Source: Gemmatimonadaceae bacterium (GTDB lineage: Bacteria; Gemmatimonadota; Gemmatimonadetes; Gemmatimonadales; Gemmatimonadaceae). From it: a stretch of DNA of 64,000 nt. How positions within the stretch are numbered: position 1 is the stretch's first letter; every line of letters begins with the position of its first letter. Shown here one piece after another: positions 1 through 10,020 of the stretch. The translations under genes were made by a program, and so were the position numbers. The DNA is taken from the NCBI GenBank assembly GCA_020851035.1, contig JADZDM010000012.1, positions 186,001 to 250,000 of the forward strand, in the 5' to 3' direction. Under the pieces are notes generated by a model. That model was not told where the DNA came from and made no database searches. It saw only the letters and a program-made list of their open reading frames with translations.

Positions 1-2
1 CA

Positions 3-491
3 CCGGCCCCGCTGCTCTCGTTCGACCGGTTCTTCTCGGGCAGCGGCTCGCCGCCGCGCGCGCGGCTCGACGACGGCCCCATGGCGGCACCTGTTGCGTC
101 GTCGTCGGCGGCGCCCGTCGTGCCGCCGCCCTCGCCGTCGCTGTCGCCGACCTTCGGCGGGGTGCCGGTGATCCCGCCGCCGCCGCCGGCCGCCACCCAG
201 CCGTGGGCGGCGTTCGAGCGGCAGGCTGCCGAGCCGCCTCTCTCGCCGGTTGCACCATCGGCGCCGCCGCCCACAGTGCCGCGCGACACCACGCCGGTCT
301 CGGGCCTGCCGGCGTGGATGCAGGTGACCCCGGAGATGCCGGCGGACGCCGTGCTCCCGGCTCCGGAGCCCGTGATGCCGGTCACTCCGGTTCCGCCGGC
401 TCCCCCCGAACCGCTGGTTGCCGAGCCGCCGCCGTCGCCGCCGCGGGACGCGCCGTCCGAGTTCCATCGCTGGCTCGAAGGGCTGTCGTGA
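3..491 (+). CDS. Partial proline-rich protein, C-terminal end
   Basis: The reading frame is open from the first bases of the window, so the N-terminus lies outside. The visible 162 residues are extremely rich in Pro, Ala and Val (runs of PP and PPPP), which looks like a disordered linker or tail, and end in a short more ordered segment, SEFHRWLEGLS. No enzymatic motif is visible in this part. Its TGA stop overlaps the GTG start of the downstream aroQ, so the two are probably co-transcribed. The family cannot be named from this fragment; a Pro-rich low-complexity tail is compatible with a cell-envelope or regulatory protein but this is not evidence of function. Confidence 0.6.
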   Translation, partial: PAPLLSFDRFFSGSGSPPRARLDDGPMAAPVASSSAAPVVPPPSPSLSPTFGGVPVIPPPPPAATQPWAAFERQAAEPPLSPVAPSAPPPTVPRDTTPVSGLPAWMQVTPEMPADAVLPAPEPVMPVTPVPPAPPEPLVAEPPPSPPRDAPSEFHRWLEGLS

Positions 492-949
492 GCGACTCGC
501 CTGCCGGGTGCCGGATCGCGGTGCTGCACGGGCCGAACCTGAACCTGCTTGGTGAACGCGAACCGGCGGTGTACGGCACCACGACGTTGTCGGAGATCGA
601 CGCCCGCCTGTCGGCGCTGGCCCGGGCCCACGGCGCGGCCGTGGAGACGTTCCAGGCGAACGGCGAAGGGGAGCTGATCGACACCATCCACGGCTGGCGT
701 GGTGGTCGCGTGCAGGGCGCGCTGGTGAACGCCGGCGCCTTCACGCACACCTCGCTCGCGCTGCGCGATGCACTCACGGCCGTGCGCGTGCCCTTCGTGG
801 AGGTGCACCTGTCGAACATCTATGCGCGCGAGCCGGAGCGGCGGCATTCAATGCTCGCGCCGGCGGCGCTGGGCGTGGTGTGCGGCTTCGGCGCGCGGAG
901 CTACGAGCTGGCGCTGCAGGCGCTGCTGGCGCACCTGTCGCCGTCGTGA
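488..949 (+). CDS. aroQ: Type II 3-dehydroquinate dehydratase
   Basis: It converts 3-dehydroquinate to 3-dehydroshikimate in the shikimate pathway (cytosol). The 153-residue length is that of the type II family. Near the N-terminus is the HGPNLNLLGEREPAVYG segment carrying the Arg and Tyr of the active-site lid; further on come NAGAFTHTSLALRDAL and FVEVHLSNIYAREPERR, the usual substrate-binding segments. The GTG at 488 overlaps the previous stop and places the first beta strand correctly; longer in-frame starts would add a nonsense N-terminus antisense-like in composition. The stop overlaps the GTG of the peptidase gene. Family assignment is secure. Confidence 0.95.
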   Translation: MSDSPAGCRIAVLHGPNLNLLGEREPAVYGTTTLSEIDARLSALARAHGAAVETFQANGEGELIDTIHGWRGGRVQGALVNAGAFTHTSLALRDALTAVRVPFVEVHLSNIYAREPERRHSMLAPAALGVVCGFGARSYELALQALLAHLSPS

Positions 950-2040
950 CGCGACCCGACCACGCCGCCAGGGTCAGCAGGCTGGTGGACTCGATGGCGG
1001 AGCACCACCTGGATGGCCTGCTGGTGTCGAGCCTCGCGAACGTGCGCTACCTGACGGGGTTCTCGGGCAGCAACGCCCTCGTGTTCGTGACGGCGCGCGG
1101 GTCGGTCACGCTCGTCACCGACTTCCGCTACCAGACGCAGGTGGTGGATGAGGTGGACGGCCTCGCGCGCGTGGTGATCGCGAGCAGCAGCCTGTGGACC
1201 GACCTGTGGGCCGTGCTCTCGACGCTCCCGGGGCTCGAGGTGGTGGGGTTCGAGAGCGCGCACCTGCTGCATCGTGACTTCGAGCGGCTGCTCGGTGACG
1301 GGGCGCGATGGCAGTGGCGTCCGTCGCGCGACCTGATCGAGGCGCTGCGCGAGCGCAAGGATGCCGCGGAGGTCGCATTGATCGAGGCCGCGGCAGGGAT
1401 GGCGACCGCGGCACTGGCGGCGACGCTGCCGCAGATCCGGGCGGGCCAGAGTGAGACGGCGATTGCGGGGATCCTGGAGAAGGCGCTGCGCGACACCGGC
1501 AGCGAGGGCTATCCCTTCGCGACGATCGTGGCCTCGGGCCCGCGATCGGCGTTGCCGCATGCCCGCAGTTCGGAGCGAACGGTCGAGCTCGGTGATTTCC
1601 TGCTGATCGACTTCGGTGCGATCCACGCCGGGTACTGCTCGGACATCACGCGCACGGTCGTGATCGGGGTAGCTTCTCCGGAGCAGAGGACCCTGTATGA
1701 TGCGGTCCGCGTGTCGCAGGAGAAGGCATGCACCGAGGTGCGGGCCGGGATGCGCGGTCGTGAAGCCGATGCGATTGCTCGTGATTACCTGAAGTCGGTG
1801 GGGCTGGCAGACGCGTTCGGGCACTCGCTCGGGCACGGCATCGGCCTCGAAGTGCATGAAGGCCCGCGCCTGGCCACGTCGGCCGACGCGATCCTCCCGC
1901 TCGATGCGGTGGTGACAGTCGAGCCGGGTGTGTATCGTGCAGGGTGGGGCGGCGTGCGCATCGAGGATGATGTGCTCCTCTCCGCGACCGGCCCCCGTCG
2001 ATTGACCGAATTCCCCCGCGAGCTGCTGGAACTCACCTGA
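946..2040 (+). CDS. pepP: M24B metallopeptidase (Xaa-Pro aminopeptidase/dipeptidase)
   Basis: This is a dinuclear-metal peptidase that cleaves X-Pro peptides. The 364-residue protein has an N-terminal creatinase-like domain (about residues 5-135) and a C-terminal pita-bread catalytic domain. All five metal ligands can be placed: D222 and D233 in the DFGAIHAGYCSDITRT segment, H297 in HSLGHGIG, E326 in VEPGVY and E340 in IEDD. Start GTG 946 is chosen because it overlaps the aroQ stop by 3 nt, a pattern repeated throughout this operon. Whether it is an aminopeptidase P or a prolidase (PepQ type) cannot be decided from sequence alone. Confidence 0.9.
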   Translation: MTRPDHAARVSRLVDSMAEHHLDGLLVSSLANVRYLTGFSGSNALVFVTARGSVTLVTDFRYQTQVVDEVDGLARVVIASSSLWTDLWAVLSTLPGLEVVGFESAHLLHRDFERLLGDGARWQWRPSRDLIEALRERKDAAEVALIEAAAGMATAALAATLPQIRAGQSETAIAGILEKALRDTGSEGYPFATIVASGPRSALPHARSSERTVELGDFLLIDFGAIHAGYCSDITRTVVIGVASPEQRTLYDAVRVSQEKACTEVRAGMRGREADAIARDYLKSVGLADAFGHSLGHGIGLEVHEGPRLATSADAILPLDAVVTVEPGVYRAGWGGVRIEDDVLLSATGPRRLTEFPRELLELT

Positions 2041-2077
2041 CCGTGCCCCTCGCGTCTTCCGCCGTCAGAGCCCACAC

Positions 2078-2563
2078 ATGATCGACCTGCGCTACCTCAA
2101 GAAAGTCCTCGAGATGCTCGACGAATCGACCGTCGACTCCCTGGAGATCACCTCCGACAAGGGGATGAAGCTCCGTGTCTCGAAGAGCCCCGCACAGCGC
2201 GGAGGCGCGGTGCTTGGCACGCACATGGTGTCGGCGCCGCCGATGGCCGCTGCGCCGGCCGCAGCGGCACCGGCCGCGCCCGCGCCGGGCGCCGGCGAGG
2301 CCACCAAGGCCGCCTCGTCACTGCTCGAGGTGAAGTCGCCGATGGTCGGCACCTTCTACGCGAAGCCGGAACCGGGGGCGAATCCCTACGCCTCGGTCGG
2401 CACCCGAGTCACCAAGGGGCAGATCCTCTGCATCATCGAGGCGATGAAGATCATGAACGAGATCGAGTGCGATGTGTCCGGCACCGTCGTCGACGTCATG
2501 GTGCAGGACTCCTCGGCGGTCGAGTATGGACAGGTCCTCTTCCGCGTCGACCCCAATGGCTGA
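2078..2563 (+). CDS. accB: Biotin carboxyl carrier protein of acetyl-CoA carboxylase
   Basis: It carries the carboxylated biotin between the AccC and AccAD half-reactions in malonyl-CoA synthesis. The 161 residues show an N-terminal helical segment (YLKKVLEMLDESTVDSLEI), an Ala/Pro-rich linker at about 48-80, and a C-terminal biotinyl domain with the EAMKIMNEIE motif; biotinylated Lys is K124. Start ATG 2078 gives the normal N-terminus. The gene ends inside the first codons of the PilT-type gene (8-nt overlap), so accB, the ATPase gene and accC look like one transcription unit. Confidence 0.95.
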   Translation: MIDLRYLKKVLEMLDESTVDSLEITSDKGMKLRVSKSPAQRGGAVLGTHMVSAPPMAAAPAAAAPAAPAPGAGEATKAASSLLEVKSPMVGTFYAKPEPGANPYASVGTRVTKGQILCIIEAMKIMNEIECDVSGTVVDVMVQDSSAVEYGQVLFRVDPNG

Positions 2564-3746
2564 CCCGACGGCGGCTGGCGGGAACCCGACGGTCGGTGAC
2601 AAGCCGATCAGCGGGCACGGGAAGCAGCTCTCGGCGCAGCTGCGCAGCTGGCTCGCGGCGCTGATCGAGCGGGACGGCTCCGACCTGCACCTGAAGGTCG
2701 GGCGGCCGCCGACGATCCGGCTCGCGGGTGACCTCGTCGGCCTCGATCATCCCTCGCTGAAGGCCGAGGATCTCTCGGCACTGGCGGAGCAGATCATGCC
2801 GCAGCGCTACCTCAAGGAGTTCCAGCAGACGCGCGAGGCCGACTTCGCGATCGGCGTCTCGGGCATCGGCCGGTTCCGCGTGAATGCGTACCAGCAGCGC
2901 GGCACGGTGTCGTTCGCGCTCCGCGGCATCCCGTACCAGACGCGCACCGCGACGGAGCTGCACCTGCCGTCGGTGGTCGAGGAGCTGGCGCTCCGGCCGC
3001 GCGGGCTGGTGCTCGTCACCGGCATCACCGGGTCGGGGAAGAGCACCGCGCTGGCCGCGATGATCCACCACGTGAACCAGCATCGCTCGGCGAACATCAT
3101 CACGATCGAGGACCCTGTCGAGTTCCTGCACCGCGACATGCGGAGCCACGTGAGCCAGCGCGAGGTGGGGACGGACACGCTGAGCTTCAGCTCCGCGCTC
3201 CGCCGCGTGCTGCGCCAGGACCCCGACGTGATCCTGATCGGCGAGATCCGCGACCTCGACACGCTCGACACGGCGCTCAAGGCGGCGGACACCGGGCACC
3301 TCGTGTTCTCGACGCTCCACACCACCGATGCGTCCTCGACCATCGCGCGCATCCTGAGCTTCTACCCGCCGCACCAGCAGGCGGAGGTGCGCTTCAACCT
3401 GGCCAATGCGCTGGCGGGGATCATCTCGCTGCGCCTGGTGCCGCGGAAGGACGGGAAGGGCCGCGTGCCCGCCTGCGAGGTGCTGGTCAACACGGCGGCA
3501 GTGCGCGACAAGATCCGCGACCCCGCGGCGTCACTCGACATCATCGAGCTGATCAAGGACGGGACCGTGCAGTACGGCATGCAGACGTTCGACCAGAGCC
3601 TGCTGTCGTGGTACACGCGCGGCGTGATCAGCTACGACCAGGCGCTGTTCTACGCGACCAACCCGAGCGAGTTCGCGCTGCAGATCCAGGGCGTCGGCTC
3701 GGCGAGCGACACGTCGTGGGATGCCTTCCGCAATGCCCAGGCCTGA
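2556..3746 (+). CDS. pilT: PilT/PilU-type type IV pilus retraction ATPase
   Basis: A cytoplasmic hexameric ATPase of the secretion-ATPase superfamily that powers pilus retraction. In 396 residues it has an N-terminal PAS-like domain (about 25-130), Walker A GITGSGKST at 156-164, the Asp box with IITIEDPVEF, Walker B with DPDVILIGEIRD and the His box STLHTTDA. The C-terminus (GMQTFDQSLLSWY, then ISYDQALFYA) resembles PilU more than classic PilT, where AIRNLIRE is expected and is not seen. ATG 2556 is chosen because it overlaps the accB end; the gene stops 6 nt before accC. No other pilus gene is in the window. Confidence 0.88.
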   Translation: MADPTAAGGNPTVGDKPISGHGKQLSAQLRSWLAALIERDGSDLHLKVGRPPTIRLAGDLVGLDHPSLKAEDLSALAEQIMPQRYLKEFQQTREADFAIGVSGIGRFRVNAYQQRGTVSFALRGIPYQTRTATELHLPSVVEELALRPRGLVLVTGITGSGKSTALAAMIHHVNQHRSANIITIEDPVEFLHRDMRSHVSQREVGTDTLSFSSALRRVLRQDPDVILIGEIRDLDTLDTALKAADTGHLVFSTLHTTDASSTIARILSFYPPHQQAEVRFNLANALAGIISLRLVPRKDGKGRVPACEVLVNTAAVRDKIRDPAASLDIIELIKDGTVQYGMQTFDQSLLSWYTRGVISYDQALFYATNPSEFALQIQGVGSASDTSWDAFRNAQA

Positions 3747-3752
3747 GGCGTC

Positions 3753-5105
3753 ATGTTCAAGAAAGTCCTGATCGCCAATCGTGGGGAGATCGCGCTGCGG
3801 GTGATCCGTGCCTGCCGTGAGCTGGGGATCCAGACGGTGGCGGTGTACTCGGAGGCGGATCGCGACTCGCTGCACGTGCGCTTCGCGGACGACGACGTCT
3901 GCATCGGCCCGGCCGCGGGGCGTGAGAGCTACCTGAAGATCCCGCGGATCATCGCGGCGGCGGAGATCACGGGGGCCGACGCCATCCATCCGGGGTACGG
4001 CTTCCTCGCCGAGAACGCGGAGTTCAGCGAGACCTGCACCGCGTCGGGGATCACGTTCATCGGCCCGACGGCACACCAGATCCGGGTGATGGGTGACAAG
4101 GCATCGGCGCGCAAGGCGATGTCGGAGTGCGGGGTCCCGATCGTGCCGGGCACGCCCGGCCCGGTGGAGGACGTCGACGAGGCGCTCGCCTTCGCGGAGT
4201 CGATCGGCTTCCCGGTCATCATCAAGGCGTCGGCCGGCGGCGGCGGCAAGGGCATGCGCGTGGCCAAGGATGCCGACGACTTCGCGCGCAGCTTCAACCT
4301 CGCGCGCAGCGAGGCGCTGTCGGCGTTCGGCAACGGCGACGTCTACGTCGAGAAGTACCTCCTGAAGCCGCGGCACATCGAGTTCCAGATCCTCGGCGAC
4401 ACGCACGGCAACTGCGTGCACCTCGGGGAGCGCGACTGCTCCGTGCAGCGGCGCCACCAGAAGCTGATCGAGGAGGCACCGTCGCCGGCGATGTCGCCGG
4501 ACCTGCGCCTGCGCATGGGCGCGGACGCGGTGCGCGGGGCGAAGGCGATCGACTACGTCGGTGCGGGCACGATCGAGATGCTGCTCGACACGGACGGGTC
4601 GTACTACTTCATGGAGATGAACACGCGCATCCAGGTCGAGCACCCGGTGACGGAGATGCTGACGGGCGTGGACCTGGTGCAGGAGCAGATCCGCGTGGCC
4701 GCCGGGTTGCCGCTGCGCGTGACGGAACTGCCGGCCCTGCGCGGGCACGTGATCGAGTGCCGCGTGAACGCGGAGGACCCGATGCGCAACTTCCAGCCGT
4801 CGCCGGGGCGGATCAACACCTTCCACCCGCCCGGTGGCCCGGGCGTGCGCATCGACAGCCATGTCTACGCCGGCTACACCGTGCCGCCGTACTACGACTC
4901 GCTGCTGGCCAAGCTGATCGTGCAGGCGCCGACGCGTGCCGAGGCGGTGAAGCGGATGCAGGTGGCGCTGGAGAGCTTCATCATCGAGGGACCGACGACG
5001 ACGATCCCGTTCCTCGCCAAGGTCATGCAGAACGCCACGTTCCAGTCCGGCGACTTCGACACGAAGTTCCTCGAGCGCGAGACCGACCTCTTCGCGAAGG
5101 AGTGA
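3753..5105 (+). CDS. accC: Acetyl-CoA carboxylase, biotin carboxylase subunit
   Basis: It carboxylates the biotin on AccB using ATP and bicarbonate. At 450 residues the length is normal. It starts with [19 protein letters not shown] (biotin carboxylase N domain), continues with [10 protein letters not shown], the glycine-rich ATP-grasp loop [13 protein letters not shown] (about 157-169), and [15 protein letters not shown] with the catalytic Glu/Arg region. The C-terminal domain ends with [20 protein letters not shown]. It stands 6 nt after the PilT-type gene and directly abuts comB, supporting one operon. Confidence 0.97.
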   Translation: MFKKVLIANRGEIALRVIRACRELGIQTVAVYSEADRDSLHVRFADDDVCIGPAAGRESYLKIPRIIAAAEITGADAIHPGYGFLAENAEFSETCTASGITFIGPTAHQIRVMGDKASARKAMSECGVPIVPGTPGPVEDVDEALAFAESIGFPVIIKASAGGGGKGMRVAKDADDFARSFNLARSEALSAFGNGDVYVEKYLLKPRHIEFQILGDTHGNCVHLGERDCSVQRRHQKLIEEAPSPAMSPDLRLRMGADAVRGAKAIDYVGAGTIEMLLDTDGSYYFMEMNTRIQVEHPVTEMLTGVDLVQEQIRVAAGLPLRVTELPALRGHVIECRVNAEDPMRNFQPSPGRINTFHPPGGPGVRIDSHVYAGYTVPPYYDSLLAKLIVQAPTRAEAVKRMQVALESFIIEGPTTTIPFLAKVMQNATFQSGDFDTKFLERETDLFAKE

Positions 5106-5867
5106 GTGGTGCGTGTTGATGTCTACCTGGCCCCGTCGGAACTGACCCCGGCGGCGCTGGACGGGCGCGTGGTGGCGGTGATCGACGTGCTGCGTGCCAC
5201 CACCACCATCGCCGCCGCCCTGCATGCCGGGGCGCGCACCGTGGCGCCGTTCGTGGAGACGGAGGACGCGGTGCGTGCGGCGAGGCAGTTCGAGCGCGGC
5301 GAGGTGACGCTGGCGGGCGAGCGCAACATGGTCGTGATCCCCGGCTTCCACCTTGGCAACAGTCCGCTCGAGTTCACGAGCGCGGCGGTGAAGGACCGGA
5401 CCGTGCTCCTGACCACGACGAATGGCACGCGTGCGCTGCTGGCGGTCGAGGACGCGAAGGCGGTCTACGCGGCGAGCTTCGTGAACTTCTCGGTGACGGT
5501 CGAGCGCCTTGCGGCGGCGCTGGCGGCGGGGCAGCCGGTCGCGATCGTGTGTGCGGCGAGTGAGGGCGAGATGGCACTCGAGGACGCCGGCTGCGCGGGG
5601 CGGTACGTGCGCCGCCTGCGCGAACTGCACCCGGCGACCGCCGGGAACGACGGGGCCGTGCTCGCCGAGCTGCTGGCGGCGCACTACGGCGACGACATCG
5701 TGGGCCTGTTCGGCGCGGCGTCGCATGGAGCGGCACTGCTGGCGGCCGGCTTCGACGACGACCTGCACGTCTGCGCGTCGGTCGACCTCTACCCCGTGCT
5801 GGCGGAGTACCGTGAGCGCGCCGTGCGTCGGGCGGCACCGGGCGCGGCGACGGCCCGGGGGGCGTGA
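5106..5867 (+). CDS. comB: 2-phosphosulfolactate phosphatase (ComB family)
   Basis: ComB proteins hydrolyse 2-phosphosulfolactate in the coenzyme M route of archaea; in bacteria that lack that route the physiological substrate is uncertain. The 253-residue protein shows the family blocks VIDVLRATTTIAAAL near residue 22, AGERN followed by PGFHLGNSPLEF near 75-95, and LTTTNGTRA near 105. Start is the GTG immediately after the accC stop; a second in-frame GTG follows at 5109. It stops 1 nt before the first possible ftsK start. Family assignment is good, substrate open. Confidence 0.85.
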   Translation: MVRVDVYLAPSELTPAALDGRVVAVIDVLRATTTIAAALHAGARTVAPFVETEDAVRAARQFERGEVTLAGERNMVVIPGFHLGNSPLEFTSAAVKDRTVLLTTTNGTRALLAVEDAKAVYAASFVNFSVTVERLAAALAAGQPVAIVCAASEGEMALEDAGCAGRYVRRLRELHPATAGNDGAVLAELLAAHYGDDIVGLFGAASHGAALLAAGFDDDLHVCASVDLYPVLAEYRERAVRRAAPGAATARGA

Positions 5868-5868
5868 G

Positions 5869-8268
5869 GTGGTGGTGAAGCGCGAGATGAGCGGCGTCGG
5901 GCTGCTGCTGCTCGGTGTGTTCCTGGCCGGCCTGCTGATGACGTACGCGATCAGCACCGACGGCGGCCTGCTCGAGGTGCGTGGCGCGTTCGGCGCCATC
6001 GGCGCGGCCATCGTGGCCCCGCTGGTGACGATCCTCGGCTGGAGCGGCGTGGTCGTCCTGCCGGTGCTGCCAGCGGTGCACGGGCTCCGGCTGCTCGGCC
6101 GGCTCGACCGGGGCGAGGACCGCAGCTGGCTCTGGTTCATGGGTGGCGTGCTGCTGCTGGCTCCGATCGGCTTCGCGCTCGGCCTCCGCGTGGGCCGCGA
6201 GACGAGCCTCGTCGCCGGTGTCTGGGGCGGGATGGTCGCGTTCTACCTCACGAAGTTCGTGGGGTATGTGGGCGCGTGGCTCGCGGTGCTGGCGGCACTC
6301 TCGGGGCTGACGATCGGGACGCTGGCGTGGAACCCGATCCTCGCGCTCTTCGATCGCGCCCCGAAGGTTGCGGCCGCGCTCACGCCGACCCGTGGCGACC
6401 CGTCGCTGGCGGCGCTCGCCATGGCCCCGCCGCCGGAGGAGATGCCGGCCATCGAGAGCTTTGCCGGCCCATCGCTGGCGCGTGATCCGGGGGCACCCGC
6501 GTCGCGGTCGCGCACACGGGCGCCTGTCGCGTCGGGCGACGACGATGCGCTCGACGAGGCGGATGGCTCGGAGGTCTGGGAGCGGGATGACGAGGCGGCC
6601 GAGGAGCCGGAGGCTGTCGTCATGCCCGCCGCGCCCGCCGCGAAGGCTCGCGCGGCGCCGGCATCGCGCGAGCAGCGCGTGACCGCGGCGATCGAGGCGA
6701 CCGCCGTGCCGGATGACGACGATGCGAGCACGTTGCTGCCGCCGACGTCCCTGCTCACCGAACCGCCGCCGCGGAACGTGGACGCCAACCGGCGCGAGCT
6801 GGATGCGAGCGGCGTGCGCCTGATGGCGGCGCTGAAGACGTTCCGCGTGGAGGGGCAGCTGGTGGGTCGCACCACGGGCCCGACGGTGACGCAATTCGAG
6901 GTGGAGCCGGCGGCGGGGGTGAAGGTACGGCAGTTCGCGTCGCTGTCGAACGACCTGGCGCTGGCGATGCGCGCCAACAGCATCCGCATCGTCGCACCGA
7001 TCCCGGGGAAGGGCGCCGTGGGCATCGAGGTGCCGAACCCGAACCCGGAGATGGTGGCGTTCCGCGAGATCGTCGAGCACCCGGAGTACAGCTCGGCGCG
7101 CGCGGCGCTGCCGGTGGCGCTGGGCAAGGACCTCGAGGGCCGGCCGGTGATCGCGGACCTGGCGAAGATGCCACACCTGCTGATCGCGGGGGCGACGGGC
7201 TCGGGCAAGTCGGTGTGCGTGAACACGATCATCACCTCGCTGATCTACCGCCACACCCCCGCCACGCTGCGGTTCCTGATGGTGGACCCGAAGATGGTCG
7301 AGCTCTCGGTGTACAACACGCTGCCGCACCTGCGGCACAAGGTGATCACCGACAACCGCGACGCGGCGGCGGTGCTGAAGTGGGCGGTGCTGGAGATGCA
7401 GGACCGGTACGCGCTGCTGGCCGCCAACGGCTGTCGCAACGTGCAGGACTTCAACCGGCGCGTCACCGAGGGCGCGCGCCTGCAGAAGCCGCGCAACCCG
7501 GAGGTGGCGTTCGAGGTGAACACCTATGACGGCGGGATCCTGCCGTACATCGTGGTGATCATCGACGAGATGGCCGACCTGATGATGACGGTGCAGGGGG
7601 AGGTGGAGACGCCGATCGCGATGCTGGCGCAGAAGGCGCGAGCGATCGGGATCCACCTGATCCTGGCGACGCAGCGGCCGAGCGTGAACGTGATCACGGG
7701 CCTGATCAAGGCGAACTTCCCGAGCCGGATCGCGTTCCGCGTGGCGAGCCAGATCGACAGCCGCACGATCCTCGACGGCTCGGGGGCGGAGTCGCTGCTG
7801 GGCAACGGCGACATGCTGTTCCTGCCGCCCGGCAAGTCGGAGCCGGGGCGCCTGCAGGGGGCATACCTCTCCAGTGAGGAGACGGAGCGCCTGATGCACT
7901 GGTACGACGCGCAGCGGGCACGCGCCGATGCCGAGCGCGAGGCGGCGGGCGAGGTGGTGGTGGCTGCGGTGGCGGAGCCGGACATCCTGGAGCAGATCCG
8001 CGCACGGGAGGCGGCGGATGCCGGCGGGGCGGACGAGGATCCGGACACCGTGGACCGCGACAAGCTGTTCCGGGAGGCCGCGGAGCTCTGCATCCAGCAC
8101 CAGGGCGGGAGCACGTCGCTGCTGCAGCGCCGGCTCAAGATCGGCTACGGCCGTGCCGCACGCATCATCGACCAGCTGCACTTCGCGGGCATCCTCGGAC
8201 CGCCGGACGGGAGCAAGCCGCGCGACGTGCTGAAGGGCTTCCAGGACCTGGACGAGATCTGCGGGTGA
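5869..8268 (+). CDS. ftsK: DNA translocase FtsK/SpoIIIE
   Basis: An inner-membrane-anchored hexameric motor that pumps chromosomal DNA through the septum and acts on dif/XerCD. About 799 residues: four hydrophobic segments in the first 150, an acidic/Ala/Pro-rich linker (about 160-300), then the motor with Walker A GATGSGKS at 441-448, Walker B VVIIDEMADLMM and the QRPSVNVITG block. The C-terminal winged-helix gamma domain (about 720-795; STSLLQRRLKIGYGRAARI) binds polar KOPS/SRS-type sequences. Starts possible at three tandem GTGs (5869, 5872, 5875) or ATG 5887; the last gives the cleanest N-terminus, MSGVGLLLLG. Confidence 0.93.
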   Translation: MVVKREMSGVGLLLLGVFLAGLLMTYAISTDGGLLEVRGAFGAIGAAIVAPLVTILGWSGVVVLPVLPAVHGLRLLGRLDRGEDRSWLWFMGGVLLLAPIGFALGLRVGRETSLVAGVWGGMVAFYLTKFVGYVGAWLAVLAALSGLTIGTLAWNPILALFDRAPKVAAALTPTRGDPSLAALAMAPPPEEMPAIESFAGPSLARDPGAPASRSRTRAPVASGDDDALDEADGSEVWERDDEAAEEPEAVVMPAAPAAKARAAPASREQRVTAAIEATAVPDDDDASTLLPPTSLLTEPPPRNVDANRRELDASGVRLMAALKTFRVEGQLVGRTTGPTVTQFEVEPAAGVKVRQFASLSNDLALAMRANSIRIVAPIPGKGAVGIEVPNPNPEMVAFREIVEHPEYSSARAALPVALGKDLEGRPVIADLAKMPHLLIAGATGSGKSVCVNTIITSLIYRHTPATLRFLMVDPKMVELSVYNTLPHLRHKVITDNRDAAAVLKWAVLEMQDRYALLAANGCRNVQDFNRRVTEGARLQKPRNPEVAFEVNTYDGGILPYIVVIIDEMADLMMTVQGEVETPIAMLAQKARAIGIHLILATQRPSVNVITGLIKANFPSRIAFRVASQIDSRTILDGSGAESLLGNGDMLFLPPGKSEPGRLQGAYLSSEETERLMHWYDAQRARADAEREAAGEVVVAAVAEPDILEQIRAREAADAGGADEDPDTVDRDKLFREAAELCIQHQGGSTSLLQRRLKIGYGRAARIIDQLHFAGILGPPDGSKPRDVLKGFQDLDEICG

Positions 8269-8343
8269 GCTGACGCAGCAGAACGATGATTGGTGCGTGA
8301 TGCGGGTGTGCGCGAGGGTCGCGTGCACCCGCATCTTCGCGCC

Positions 8344-8736
8344 ATGACACAGACCAAGGCACAGGCGCTTGGCGCCCTCGGAGAGCGCATCGCGGAGCGG
8401 TGGCTGGTCCGCGATGGCTGGCAGGTGGTGGACCGGCGGTGGCGGTCGGGTCGGCGGGACCTGGACCTGGTGGCGATCCGCGGGAACGTGGTGGCGTTCG
8501 TGGAGGTGAAGACGCGTCGCAGCACGTGGTCGGGGGGGCCGGTGGAGGCGGTCAACTGGCGGAAGCAGCGCGAGCTGACCCGATCGGCGCAGGCGTGGAT
8601 CGACCAGCGCGGGACGCTGGTGGCGCCGGCGCCGGCGGTGTTCCGGTTCGACGTGGTGGGGGTGGTGGCGAGCCGGGAACGGGTCGGGGTGTGTCACGTG
8701 ACGGCCGCCTTCCCGGCGTTCCAGGCGGCGCAGTGA
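8344..8736 (+). CDS. yraN: YraN/UPF0102 family endonuclease-like protein
   Basis: A small (130 aa) predicted Holliday-junction-resolvase-fold nuclease of unknown biological role. The PD-(D/E)XK-like core is visible: GERIAERWL, then RRDLDLVAIRGNVVAFVEVKTR with the Asp and E-x-K residues, followed by KQRELTRSAQAWI. ATG 8344 gives the family's usual start (LGALGERIAERW). It lies 75 nt after ftsK and 184 nt before recA; the following gap contains the recA promoter. Confidence 0.88.
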   Translation: MTQTKAQALGALGERIAERWLVRDGWQVVDRRWRSGRRDLDLVAIRGNVVAFVEVKTRRSTWSGGPVEAVNWRKQRELTRSAQAWIDQRGTLVAPAPAVFRFDVVGVVASRERVGVCHVTAAFPAFQAAQ

Positions 8737-8803
8737 GGCCGGCCGGCGGGGCACCAGCGGCGTGGCGCGCGAGGCGTCGGTCGGCCGGATCGGATCCGGG
8801 GGC

Positions 8804-8870
8804 TTGACGGCGTTTGTTCGGTTTCGTATTCTCTTCGGGCGCCGGGGCGTTTGCCCGGATTCACTAGATT
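8804..8870 (+). promoter_or_regulatory. recA promoter region
   Basis: A sigma70-like pair TTGACG (8804-8809) and TATTCT (8827-8832) with 17-nt spacing lies about 90 nt upstream of recA. A second -10-like hexamer TAGATT is at 8865-8870, closer to the start, without a clear -35. No convincing LexA palindrome of the known types was found, so SOS control cannot be claimed. A ribosome-binding site AGGAGA stands about 8 nt before the recA ATG. Confidence 0.6.
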
Positions 8871-8920
8871 AGCGGTTCCGGGCCCGGTGGCGCCGCGACC
8901 TTCCATGCAGGAGAACCGAG

Positions 8921-9973
<1,053 letters not shown>

Positions 9974-10020
9974 CAGGATGGTGATGCGCGTCGCCGCAGG
10001 GCCGCAGGTGCCGTGGCGGT

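Noticed and set aside
5374-8754. Long minus-strand frame across comB and ftsK
   Set aside because: Shadow of ftsK on the other strand; Arg/His/Leu-rich, no domain, no start or ribosome-binding site of note.
8737-8920. SOS (LexA) box before recA
   Set aside because: I searched for the CGAAC-type and GTTC-N7-GTTC-type palindromes and saw only partial matches (for example GTTCGGTTTCG).
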